Assembly (NCBI GenBank): GCA_021809235.1
Contig: JAKBAG010000048.1
Span: forward strand, 1-15,351
DNA from: Acidobacteriota bacterium
Lineage (GTDB): Bacteria; Acidobacteriota; Terriglobia; Terriglobales; Acidobacteriaceae
DNA length: 15,351 nt
Direction of reading: 5' to 3'
Under the pieces are notes generated by a model. It ran no database searches, was not told the origin of the DNA, and saw only the letters and a list, made by a program, of their open reading frames with translations. Both the position numbers and the translations under genes were made by a program. Each line of letters starts with the position of its first letter. Within the stretch, counting starts at the first letter, position 1. Below are positions 1-7,080 of this stretch, in pieces.

Positions 1-54
1 CATCGTCAACTCCACAATCCGCCGCTTCTCCGCTACCGTCCTACGCACTCGCAT
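1..54 (-). CDS. Partial transposase subunit, IS66 TnpA-like (N-terminus only)
   Basis: Reading minus from ATG at 54, the 18 codons to the window edge give MRVRRTVAEKRRIVELTM. The pattern R-R-T-x-x-E-K-R-R-I-V-E is typical of the first helix of the small helix-turn-helix protein (TnpA/OrfA) of IS66-type elements, which binds the element's ends and assists the transposase. An in-frame GTG at 72 would add six residues (start MSDDFG) and is an equally plausible start. The frame stays open further upstream to an ATG at 144, but that would run through the proposed element boundary at 111. No good ribosome binding site is visible before either near start. The protein is cut by the window, so integrity and exact family cannot be judged. 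Confidence 0.45.
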   Translation of the reverse strand, partial: MRVRRTVAEKRRIVELTM

Positions 55-111
55 GCCAAAATCGTCGGACACCGCGCACCGCAAAACAAGTGGGCACCGT
101 TGGACGCTTAC
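1..111 (-). mobile_element. Terminal fragment of an insertion sequence, probably IS66 family, cut by the left window edge
   Basis: Read on the minus strand, the sequence starting at 111 begins GTAAGCGTCC. The ends of IS66-family elements are known to begin with GTAA and to be flanked by 8-bp target duplications. About 40-60 nt inside this end, an open frame begins whose first residues resemble the basic helix-turn-helix start of IS66 TnpA proteins. If this is right, 111 is the outer boundary of the element and the target duplication would be 112-119 (ggctggac). Only one end is visible, so neither the matching inverted repeat nor the second target copy can be checked. The insertion lies about 120 bp beyond the terminator of the receptor gene, a position unlikely to disturb it. 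The family call is an inference from the terminus and a short peptide. Confidence 0.5.
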
Positions 112-230
112 GGCTGGACCACAGATCCAATGACCAGATTCCATCCTGTTGTGGATTTCTGTTATACGCAGTTGAGTGTCATGCTGAGTGCGCACAGCAT
201 CGTATATCAAGAATCTGTCCCATCCAAAGG

Positions 231-260
231 GAATGGGGTGACCTTGCGGTCACCCCATTC
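231..260 (-). terminator. Intrinsic-type hairpin ending the TonB-dependent receptor gene
   Basis: A perfect 13-bp inverted repeat (231-243 with 248-260) has a 4-nt loop that reads GCAA on the minus strand, a GNRA-type tetraloop. It begins about 28 nt past the receptor stop codon. Only a short T run (CCCTTTGG) follows on the minus strand, so termination may be partly Rho-aided. On the plus strand the hairpin is followed by TTGTT. Confidence 0.7.
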
Positions 261-288
261 TTGTTGCGTCCTGAAGTGTTGCAGTGAA

Positions 289-3200
289 TCAGAAGTAGAA
301 CTTTCCAGCCAGCTGCACAGCACGTCCCGGAGAAGGATCGCCGTTCGGATCTGCAGACTGCTTCACGCTGGTCACCTGACCGAAGGTCGGGCTGGTGAAC
401 GTGCCGGAAGGCCCTGCGAAGTTCGCATGATTGAAGACGTTGAAGCCTTCCAGGCGAAGCTGCACATAGCGTGTGGTGTTCGAGCCGAAGTGAATATCCT
501 TCGTGACGCTCAGGTTGGTGTAGTTGAAGCCAGGACCGTGGAAGAAGTTACGGCTGGTGTTGCCGAAAGTTCCCAGGGGCTCTGGAGAGAAGGATGTCGT
601 GTCAAAGTACTGATGAGTTGCCGTGGCACGGGGGTTGTGCGTACCAATGTGGAAGCTTGAGGTCTGCGGAACATCGCCGCAACCAAAGAAGCTGAGCGCA
701 TCGCACCAGTAGGAACGCTGGGTGCCCATGTTGATCCCAACCGGGAAGCCGGCCTGGAATGCACTTACACCGCTGATACCCCAGCCGCTCAGTGTCTCCC
801 GAACGATCGGGTTATTGTTCATGAAGTGAACGGTGGGAACCACGTAGACGTAGGTCAGTGCAAGGCGCTGACGAGCGTCAAAGTCCGAGGAACCATAGTT
901 CAGGTGCTGGAAGCCCGGTACGTAGTTGTAGACGCGGCCAGCTCCTCCCGTAGAGCTTTCGTAACCCGAACCATTATCCAGTGCATGCGAGTAGGTGTAA
1001 GCTGCGGTGAACTGGAAGCCGTGCTTCATCGCCTGCTGCAGGCTGGCCTGGAAGGAGTTGTAGTTGGCACTGCCTTCAGACTCCTGACGTGCCACCGAGG
1101 TATACCACGGCAGACCGTTGGGGAGTGAAGGAATCGCACCGCCACCGGTTCCGGGAACAATGGCTGGATCGGATGTGTATTGCGGGAAGAACAGGTGAAT
1201 GTAGAAAGGATCAGCAGCGCAGGCAGGATTTGCCAAGCAGGCTGCATGTCCGGCTGCGGTGATGTAGTCGCCTTCATGCCAGCTGGCCAGCCGATGAGAG
1301 ACCGAACCCACATAGCCAATCTGAACCAGCGTCGAGTTGCCAAAGAGACGCTGTACGTTCAGGTTGTAATTGTAGGTGTAGGGAACGTTGTAGTTCGGTG
1401 TGAACGTGGAAAGTCCAAGCTCGTTGTAGATTCCCCAGTTCACTGTACTGCCAGCGGTAGGAGTGGCATACGGGAATGGGTTCGTCTCAGAACCGTTACC
1501 CGCCACATCCGTATACGGATTCACAAATGCGGGGCTTCCACCAAAGTCGGCGGCACCATGCGAGATGTAGAAGACCGGAGGATCCGTCAGGTTCTGCAGC
1601 GACTGCTCTTCCTGATCGCGGTTGAAGTACACGCCAAAAGCTCCGCGGACAGAAAGCGCATGATCGCCGATCAGCTTGGAAGGACCACTGGATGGGGACC
1701 ATGCAAAGCCCATACGCGGGGCAAAATGGTTCCAACGTGTGGGGATACCACCCGCCTCGTTACAACCGGGATCGCCATTGTAGGTCAGTCCTGGAGGCCC
1801 GCCAGCGAAGATCTTGGACTGGGTCGTGCTGTTGGACCAGCAAACAATACCAAGACCGTTGAACTGCTTGTTCTGGTTTGGACCTTCCACATCCCAGGCC
1901 AGACCATAGTTGAAAGTAAAGTCCGGAGTCACGCGCCAGCTATCCTGTGCATACGCATAGGCTTCCAGAGCGATCACATCGACGAAGCCGTCATTGGCCT
2001 GTTCATACTGGTCGGGAATTCCCAGCACAAAGTCGATCAGCGGGTCACCCGAGCTGTAGTTGCCTCCACCGTTGTAGGCGTAATATCCGTTGTTCAGGTA
2101 GCCGAATGGATTGTGCACACGGAACTGCTCGTAGAGTCCACCGAACTTCAGCGTGTGGTTACCACGCGTCCAGGTCAGGTCGTCGCGGTAATCGAGATTG
2201 GTGTCCGTACGGGGCTGAGGGCCTTCAAAGCTGTTACCGAGGCTGAAGTAGCTGCCGATAGCCATGTATGGAACGCCCGCCTGGGAAAGCTGAGGATTGA
2301 TCGCGAATCCAAGCGAAGTTGGCTGCGTGATCTGCGCCGGGATGACCGCAGGAAAGTTGTTTCGATAGTAGCCGGCACTGACCTGGTTGATCAGATTGGC
2401 ATTGAAGGTGTGAGTATAGGCAGCACTGAAGATCTTGTAGTGATCTGCCTGAATCGCTCCAAAGCCGGGGAAGCTGCCGCCGCCGAAGGAAAGAGTGCTC
2501 GTAGCCGGAGCGGACATAAAGATTGTAGACGCCCACAGAGAGTCATTCGGGGTGATCGTGTAGTCGATGCGCACAATCCCCTGATCCTGAGCTGCTGTGT
2601 TCAGTGCGTTAAACGTGTAGAGGTTCCCCGGAGTGTTTGCCTGCGGAACATAGGTCTGAATCAGCTTGGCAGCCAGCGGATTCCAGCTGGAGGTAGGAAT
2701 ATTGATGGTGCCGTTGTTCTGTGCAAGGCAAGCATTCCAAGTCTCGCCCGCGGAGCAGGATCCAACCGCGAAAGGAAGCTTGTTGTTGGTCAAGCCTGCA
2801 CTGTTCAGGCCACCGGTGCTGTAGTTCGGGTCCGAAGTAAAGTTACCCGCGAACTGGGCAGCACTCAGCGTGCTGGAGAGGGTTGTTGCCGCGGTGCGGT
2901 TGCGAAGCCCCTGATACGCGGCAAAGAAGAAGAGGTGGTTTTTCAGTACAGGGCCGCCGAGGGTTCCACCGTAAAGATTCTGATGGAAGACCGGGCGTAC
3001 TTGCGAGAAATAGTTGCCGTTGTTCAGGAAGGTGTCGCGATAGAACTCGAACCCGCTGCCGTGGAACTCGTTGGTACCACTCTTGATGACCTGGTTGACC
3101 ACAGCGCCGGAGTTACGCGCATATTCCGGGTTCATCGTGCTGGTTTCGGTGTTCTGCTCCTGCAGAGCGTCCGGGTTGATCGAGAGACCTTCCGTCTGGA

Positions 3201-3861
3201 GCGGACCATCGTTGATGTCCACGCCGTCGGCCACGTAGCTGTTCTGCGGAGTCTGGCTGCCGTTGCTGGAAAAGCTGCCAAAACGATCCGAGGACTCGAC
3301 GACACCTGGCTGGAACTTCTGCAGACCGGAGGCATCACGGCCCTCGAGAGGAATTCCTTCAATCTGGGTGGCGGTGGCAACCTGCTCAAGCTGGGTGTTC
3401 TGCGTTTCCACCTGCAGAGCTGTGGCGGAAACCGCGACCGTCTGGCTAGCCGTACCCACCTGAAGCCGCGCATTCGTCTCCCAGTTTGCAGCTACTGAGA
3501 GAGTGATGCCCTTGGCGGTAAAGGTCTGGAAGCCACTGGCGTCAATGGTCACCGAGTAGGGTCCACCTGGCTGCAGCAGCGAGATCACGTAGTAACCGCT
3601 CGCATTGGTCTTTCCGCGGGTGGCGACTCCGGTCGATGTGTTCACCACAGTAACGTTCGCGTTTGGGACCACTGCGCCGGACGAATCCGTCACGGTTCCG
3701 TGGATCGTCGAACTTGTCACCTGGGCATGCGCAGGATTCGTGCCGACCTGAGCAACGAATCCCACAAAGGCCGGAATGGCGAGCGCCAAAATACCGCGCC
3801 TCAGGATCGCCCGGACGGAGCGAATCGACGAGGAATGAAACGAGCTGCAGCTCTGATTCAT
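289..3861 (-). CDS. Oar-like TonB-dependent outer membrane receptor with N-terminal carboxypeptidase-regulatory-like domain
   Basis: The product is a 1190-residue outer membrane beta-barrel of the large Acidobacteriota receptor group; the substrate cannot be told, and plant or microbial glycans are a common guess. Residues 1-46 form a signal peptide (arginines, hydrophobic stretch at about 23-39, cleavage after NPAHA). Residues about 51-145 match a carboxypeptidase-regulatory-like fold (STIHGTVTDSSGAVVPNANV). A plug domain follows (about 160-290, with YVADGVDIND near 209-218), then a barrel ending in aromatic FYF. An in-frame ATG at 3993 would add 44 residues, but the ATG at 3861 has a strong AAGGAG site 5 nt upstream and puts the signal peptide at the N-terminus. 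Apart from Cys5 in the signal region there are eight cysteines in four pairs (369/378, 674/700, 875/881, 1053/1061), probably loop disulfides. It appears to be a single-gene unit with its own terminator. Family is near certain; function is open. Confidence 0.93.
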   Translation of the reverse strand: MNQSCSSFHSSSIRSVRAILRRGILALAIPAFVGFVAQVGTNPAHAQVTSSTIHGTVTDSSGAVVPNANVTVVNTSTGVATRGKTNASGYYVISLLQPGGPYSVTIDASGFQTFTAKGITLSVAANWETNARLQVGTASQTVAVSATALQVETQNTQLEQVATATQIEGIPLEGRDASGLQKFQPGVVESSDRFGSFSSNGSQTPQNSYVADGVDINDGPLQTEGLSINPDALQEQNTETSTMNPEYARNSGAVVNQVIKSGTNEFHGSGFEFYRDTFLNNGNYFSQVRPVFHQNLYGGTLGGPVLKNHLFFFAAYQGLRNRTAATTLSSTLSAAQFAGNFTSDPNYSTGGLNSAGLTNNKLPFAVGSCSAGETWNACLAQNNGTINIPTSSWNPLAAKLIQTYVPQANTPGNLYTFNALNTAAQDQGIVRIDYTITPNDSLWASTIFMSAPATSTLSFGGGSFPGFGAIQADHYKIFSAAYTHTFNANLINQVSAGYYRNNFPAVIPAQITQPTSLGFAINPQLSQAGVPYMAIGSYFSLGNSFEGPQPRTDTNLDYRDDLTWTRGNHTLKFGGLYEQFRVHNPFGYLNNGYYAYNGGGNYSSGDPLIDFVLGIPDQYEQANDGFVDVIALEAYAYAQDSWRVTPDFTFNYGLAWDVEGPNQNKQFNGLGIVCWSNSTTQSKIFAGGPPGLTYNGDPGCNEAGGIPTRWNHFAPRMGFAWSPSSGPSKLIGDHALSVRGAFGVYFNRDQEEQSLQNLTDPPVFYISHGAADFGGSPAFVNPYTDVAGNGSETNPFPYATPTAGSTVNWGIYNELGLSTFTPNYNVPYTYNYNLNVQRLFGNSTLVQIGYVGSVSHRLASWHEGDYITAAGHAACLANPACAADPFYIHLFFPQYTSDPAIVPGTGGGAIPSLPNGLPWYTSVARQESEGSANYNSFQASLQQAMKHGFQFTAAYTYSHALDNGSGYESSTGGAGRVYNYVPGFQHLNYGSSDFDARQRLALTYVYVVPTVHFMNNNPIVRETLSGWGISGVSAFQAGFPVGINMGTQRSYWCDALSFFGCGDVPQTSSFHIGTHNPRATATHQYFDTTSFSPEPLGTFGNTSRNFFHGPGFNYTNLSVTKDIHFGSNTTRYVQLRLEGFNVFNHANFAGPSGTFTSPTFGQVTSVKQSADPNGDPSPGRAVQLAGKFYF

Positions 3862-3866
3862 GTTTT

Positions 3867-3872
3867 CTCCTT
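3867..3872 (-). promoter_or_regulatory. Ribosome binding site that fixes the receptor start at 3861
   Basis: The minus strand reads AAGGAG, then five bases, then the ATG at 3861. This is the best ribosome binding site near any of the in-frame ATGs (3993, 3903, 3891, 3861), and the product from 3861 begins directly with a signal peptide. Confidence 0.75.
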
Positions 3873-4019
3873 GAGAAATGTGTAAAGCCATACTCTTGTT
3901 CATTTCTCGGGGGCCTGAATACTCCGGAAAAGCAAATCCAGCAGGCACATCCCTGAACAATCTGTAACATGCAATTTTCGGGCCACTCTGCATCTGCAGT
4001 CGATAATTTCGTATATCTA

Positions 4020-4048
4020 TTTATATGAGCAGGTTAGGAGACAGTCGA
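4020..4048 (-). promoter_or_regulatory. Candidate sigma-70-type promoter for the receptor gene
   Basis: The minus strand shows TCGACT (4043-4048), a 17-nt spacer and TATAAA (4020-4025), matching the consensus at four and five of six positions. Transcription would start near 4013 and give a leader of about 150 nt. The spacing is ideal, but the local AT-richness makes chance matches likely. Confidence 0.35.
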
Positions 4049-4174
4049 GCCATATTCTGCACAACGCCCCTATGAAAATCAGAAGAATAATTCGTGAAAT
4101 CTCTAAAAAGATAGATGTCAAACACGTATTTGCCAATTTGAAACCCGAAATCAATGGCTTCGCTGGGAGTGGGG

Positions 4175-4615
4175 CTAGCGTCGCACAGATTGTGCCGCAT
4201 CGATGCAGCCACGCAGTAGTTCTTCCGCCTGCTGCACCAGCGACTGCGCTTCCGCCAGATAGGTCGGCGCTTGCTGGCAGAAGGATGTAACCGCCTCAGA
4301 ATCATCAAGAAATAAGGTTGCAGCACCAGCGGCTGCGGCAGCCATTCCCCAACGCCGATGTCCGGTGGCGAGGAGCGCACCGGCAGCCAGAAATGCGCCT
4401 GCGGCCACATAGTGATTCCAGTTTTCCAGGGATCCTGCTTCCCGTTTGGCAGTGTGTGGCCTGCCTGGTGTGGCGTGACCGGAAGTTTCGGTTCGAGGGG
4501 GCGTGACCGGAATCGGTCCGGCATGCGCATTGCAAAACACGTCTGCCCCATCCGGTCGGCGGGGCTGGTAGCTCTGCGGCACGGTATACGTCTCCGGAAT
4601 GGGTACGGCAACCAT
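4175..4615 (-). CDS. Hypothetical membrane-associated protein, 146 residues
   Basis: I do not recognise this protein. It begins MVAVPIPETYTVPQSYQP, with a proline-rich hydrophilic N-terminal half (about residues 1-65). Two short Ala/Gly/Leu-rich hydrophobic segments follow (about 69-85 and 90-104), separated by GHRRWG, which suggests a small helical hairpin in the membrane. The C-terminal 40 residues look like an amphipathic helix with SFCQQAPTYLAEAQSLVQQAEELL. The start at 4615 is chosen because AAGGAAGAG lies 5 nt upstream; an in-frame ATG at 4645 has no such site. It follows the 103-residue gene after 42 nt on the same strand, so the two are probably co-transcribed. No enzyme motif is visible. 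That the gene is real is supported by the ribosome binding site and sensible composition; function is unknown. Confidence 0.7.
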   Translation of the reverse strand: MVAVPIPETYTVPQSYQPRRPDGADVFCNAHAGPIPVTPPRTETSGHATPGRPHTAKREAGSLENWNHYVAAGAFLAAGALLATGHRRWGMAAAAAGAATLFLDDSEAVTSFCQQAPTYLAEAQSLVQQAEELLRGCIDAAQSVRR

Positions 4616-4620
4616 CGTTA

Positions 4621-4629
4621 CTCTTCCTT
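4621..4629 (-). promoter_or_regulatory. Ribosome binding site that fixes the start of the 146-residue hypothetical gene
   Basis: The minus strand reads AAGGAAGAG followed by five bases and the ATG at 4615. It decides this start over the upstream in-frame ATG at 4645. Confidence 0.6.
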
Positions 4630-4657
4630 CGTGGCGCGAATCCACCGGCTGACGCCG

Positions 4658-4969
4658 TCAATCCAGATCAAATTCGCGAAAGGGCTTGCCTGCAGGTGCA
4701 TCCTTGGCCTTGCGCATCGCTTCCGCGAAGCGCTTTTCGAGCAGGTCTTCTTTATTTTTTTCTGCTTCCAGGGACTGCCGGAAGATGGATTCCTTTCGGT
4801 CGTCCTGCTCGCGCATGGCACGGGCTGCAGTTTCCAAATCCTCAAAGGTGCGCTTCCGTGGAGCCGGTGTATGGCTGACAACCAGCCGCGTTTCGGTATC
4901 GACACACAAAACCGCACCGCAGTCCGGACAGGAGACTTCTATCAGTGAGGATTTGCGCTGGGCCGTCAT
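4658..4969 (-). CDS. Hypothetical small protein with an N-terminal CxxC motif, 103 residues
   Basis: I cannot name this protein. Near its N-terminus is SCPDCGAVLCVDTETRLV, giving cysteines at 14, 17 and 22 and a histidine at 33. This resembles half of a zinc ribbon or rubredoxin-like knuckle, of the kind seen in many short Acidobacteriota proteins that begin CPxCG. The rest (about 40-95) is highly charged, rich in Glu, Lys and Arg, and probably helical or coiled-coil (DLETAARAMREQDDRKESIF), ending FREFDLD. The start at 4969 has only a weak upstream sequence (AGTATGAG), and I see no better in-frame start. It lies beyond the ATP synthase terminator, so it should have its own promoter, though none stands out at 4970-5118. 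A regulatory or metal-binding role would be a guess. Confidence 0.65.
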   Translation of the reverse strand: MTAQRKSSLIEVSCPDCGAVLCVDTETRLVVSHTPAPRKRTFEDLETAARAMREQDDRKESIFRQSLEAEKNKEDLLEKRFAEAMRKAKDAPAGKPFREFDLD

Positions 4970-5118
4970 CTCATACTGATTGTAAGGAGAAATGGCAGCT
5001 AAATGCGGTGCGAGGACGCCGAAGGTCTCTCGATGAGTTATCTATTCAGTAAACACCATATTCGCGTCGGATAGCTGAAATCCTTGCTTCCCGATGCATG
5101 TAACAAAAGCATGGCGCA

Positions 5119-5156
5119 AAAAGACAGGACGCAGCCTACGCTGCGTCCTGTCTTTT
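5119..5156 (-). terminator. Rho-independent terminator of the atp operon, probably bidirectional
   Basis: Positions 5119-5134 pair perfectly with 5141-5156 (16 bp, CG-rich core) around a 6-nt loop. On the minus strand the stem is followed by a run of five T, the classic intrinsic form, 30 nt past the atpC stop. The plus strand also ends in TTTT, so it could stop transcription from the other side. It separates the ATP synthase genes from the two hypothetical genes. Confidence 0.88.
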
Positions 5157-5185
5157 AGGCACCCATTCCAGAAGGGATGGTCCTG

Positions 5186-5608
5186 TCAGGAAACGGGGGT
5201 CTCCGCGCTGGACAGTCTGGCCTGAGCCTCTTCCAGCACATGGTTAGCTGCCTCATAGGCTTCCGCATCGTCTCCAGCTTCATTCCATAGTCGGTGGGCG
5301 TGTTCCAACTGTTGCCGGGCCGCAGCTACATCAATCGCAGCAGGGGCGACGGCATCATTTGCCAGGATGGTGACGCGATTGGGAAGCACCTCGACAAACC
5401 CCCAGCTGACGTTCCAGCGGGTGGTCTCCAGAGTGGATCCCTGAAGCGAGACGTCTCCAGCTCCGAGCTCGGCCATCAGTGGCGCGTGCCCGGGCAGCAC
5501 CTCGATACGACCTGTACGCGAGGGAAGATCCACCGACGCGGCAGTCGTATCGAAGAGTATGCGTTCCGGAGTCACCAGCGTGACCTGTAGTTGATTTTCG
5601 GTTGCCAT
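5186..5608 (-). CDS. atpC: F-type ATP synthase subunit epsilon
   Basis: This 140-residue protein is the central-stalk epsilon subunit of F1. It couples rotation to catalysis and can inhibit ATP hydrolysis through its C-terminal helices. The N-terminal beta-sandwich (residues about 1-86) carries the family pattern: LQVTLVTPERILFD at the start, then GRIEVLPGHAPLMAELGAG. The C-terminal part (about 92-136) is two Ala-rich helices. Length is normal for the family. The start lies 10 nt downstream of the atpD stop with a GAGGGCAGGG site before it. It is the last gene of the operon, followed by the terminator at 5119-5156. Nothing is missing. Confidence 0.96.
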   Translation of the reverse strand: MATENQLQVTLVTPERILFDTTAASVDLPSRTGRIEVLPGHAPLMAELGAGDVSLQGSTLETTRWNVSWGFVEVLPNRVTILANDAVAPAAIDVAAARQQLEHAHRLWNEAGDDAEAYEAANHVLEEAQARLSSAETPVS

Positions 5609-5618
5609 TTCCCTGCCC

Positions 5619-7061
5619 TCAGGCTGTTGCCTTCATCTTCTCTGCCGTCTCCAGCACTTCGTCAATCGTACCCTTCATGTAGAAAGCCTGCTCCGGCACA
5701 TCGTCGTGCTTGCCTTCGATGATCTCCTTGAAGGAGCGGACCGTATCAGCGATCTTGCAGTAACGGCCCGGAATGCCGGTGAACTGCTCGGCGACATGGA
5801 AGGGCTGCGAGAGGAACTTCTGCACCTTGCGCGCGCGCGCCACGGTGATCTTGTCCTCGTCCGATAGCTCGTCTATGCCGAGAATGGCAATGATGTCCTG
5901 CAGATCCTTGTAGCGCTGCAGAATGCGCTTGACTCCCTGCGCGACATCGTAGTGCTCCTGCCCAACGACACGCGGGGTAAGAATGCGCGAGTTGGATGCC
6001 AGCGGATCGACGGCAGGATAGATGCCAAGCTCGGAAAGCGGACGGCTGAGCACGGTGGTTGCGTCCAGGTGGGCAAAGGTAGTTGCCGGGGCAGGATCGG
6101 TCAGATCGTCCGCCGGGACATAGACGGCCTGCACGGAGGTAACAGAACCCTTACGCGTGGAGGTGATGCGCTCCTGCAACTCGCCCATTTCGGTGGCCAG
6201 GTTGGGCTGGTATCCAACGGCCGAAGGCATACGACCCAGCAGAGTAGAAACCTCAGAACCGGCCTGCGTGAAGCGGAAGATGTTATCGATGAACAGAAGT
6301 GTATCTGCGCCTTCCTCATCACGGAAGTGTTCGGCGACAGTGAGCGCCGTCAGCGCCACACGCAGACGGGCTCCGGGTGGCTCGGTCATCTGGCCATAGA
6401 TCAGCGCGGCTTTGGAGTTGGCCGGATCGCCCGGCTTGATGACTCCGGACTCCGACATTTCCAGCCAGAGGTCGTTGCCTTCACGGGTACGCTCGCCCAC
6501 GCCGGCGAAGACCGAATAGCCGCCGTGGTTCTTGGCCACATTGTTGATCAGTTCCATGATGACGACGGTTTTGCCGACGCCGGCACCGCCAAAAAGGCCG
6601 ATCTTGCCGCCCTTCAAAAAGGGCTGGATCAGATCGATGACCTTGATGCCGGTTTCGAACATCTCCTCCCGCGTCGACTGCTCATCAAAGGCGGGCGCCG
6701 CGCGATGGATCGGTTTGCGCAGCTTTTCACCCACAGGGCCAAGCTCGTCGACTGGCTCACCGATCACGTTCAACACGCGTCCCAGGGTCTCCCGACCGAC
6801 CGGAGCCGTGATGGGCGCACCGAGGTCATGCGCATTCATGCCGCGCACCATGCCGTCAGTGGCAGTCATGGCCACTGTTCGCACACGCCCCTCGCCGAGG
6901 TGCTGCTGCACCTCGAGAATGACGTCTATGGGAGTCGGAACGTCGAAGCCTTCGCTGGTCACGCGCAGTGCCTGATAAATCGGCGGCATATGCGCTTCTT
7001 CGAACTGCACATCCACTGCAGGTCCGGAGATCTGAATTACTTTGCCAATGTTGTTTGCCAT
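5619..7061 (-). CDS. atpD: F-type ATP synthase subunit beta (catalytic)
   Basis: This 480-residue protein is the catalytic subunit of F1, which makes ATP from ADP and phosphate in the alpha3beta3 ring. The P-loop GGAGVGKT is at residues 158-165. The catalytic glutamate lies in GERTREGN (E190). Walker B and the adjoining conserved stretch read LLFIDNIFRFTQAGSEVS. The C-terminal lever carries DELSDEDK, the form of the DELSEED motif that touches gamma and epsilon. Length and motifs are fully standard, so the enzyme should be active. The gene starts 20 nt after the atpG stop, with GGAAGG upstream, and ends 10 nt before atpC. Confidence 0.98.
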   Translation of the reverse strand: MANNIGKVIQISGPAVDVQFEEAHMPPIYQALRVTSEGFDVPTPIDVILEVQQHLGEGRVRTVAMTATDGMVRGMNAHDLGAPITAPVGRETLGRVLNVIGEPVDELGPVGEKLRKPIHRAAPAFDEQSTREEMFETGIKVIDLIQPFLKGGKIGLFGGAGVGKTVVIMELINNVAKNHGGYSVFAGVGERTREGNDLWLEMSESGVIKPGDPANSKAALIYGQMTEPPGARLRVALTALTVAEHFRDEEGADTLLFIDNIFRFTQAGSEVSTLLGRMPSAVGYQPNLATEMGELQERITSTRKGSVTSVQAVYVPADDLTDPAPATTFAHLDATTVLSRPLSELGIYPAVDPLASNSRILTPRVVGQEHYDVAQGVKRILQRYKDLQDIIAILGIDELSDEDKITVARARKVQKFLSQPFHVAEQFTGIPGRYCKIADTVRSFKEIIEGKHDDVPEQAFYMKGTIDEVLETAEKMKATA

Positions 7062-7080
7062 AAAAATGCCTTCCGTTCAA

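Larger units (their letters stand above)
3862..4174. other. Intergenic region upstream of the receptor gene
   Basis: This 313-bp AT-richer stretch lies between the 146-residue hypothetical gene and the receptor gene, both on the minus strand. I see no credible coding frame: the minus frame from 4021 to 4611 overlaps the hypothetical gene in another register and looks like chance. It holds a candidate promoter (4020-4048) and the receptor ribosome binding site. A perfect TTGACA on the minus strand (4116-4121) has no good -10 at 16-18 nt. No clear terminator hairpin follows the hypothetical gene. Confidence 0.5.

Noticed and set aside
1180..3498. Plus-strand open frame of 772 codons
   Set aside because: It is the mirror of the receptor gene. 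The composition is Val/Arg-rich without domain structure, and there is no ribosome binding site.
3862..3993. Longer N-terminus for the receptor from ATG at 3993
   Set aside because: It would bury the signal peptide 44 residues inside the protein. The ATG at 3861 has an AAGGAG site and a clean signal peptide.
4116..4121. Perfect minus-strand TTGACA as a receptor promoter -35
   Set aside because: No acceptable -10 lies 16-18 nt downstream. The TCGACT/TATAAA pair nearer the gene has better spacing.
4021..4611. Minus-strand open frame of 196 codons overlapping the 146-residue gene
   Set aside because: It is in a different register from the gene with the good ribosome site at 4621-4629, is Arg/Pro-rich, and looks like chance.
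4992..5036. Plus-strand 14-codon frame preceded by AAGGAGA
   Set aside because: The ribosome-site-like sequence is good but sits only 1-2 nt from the ATG. The peptide (MAAKCGARTPKVSR) has no evident role and there is no promoter.
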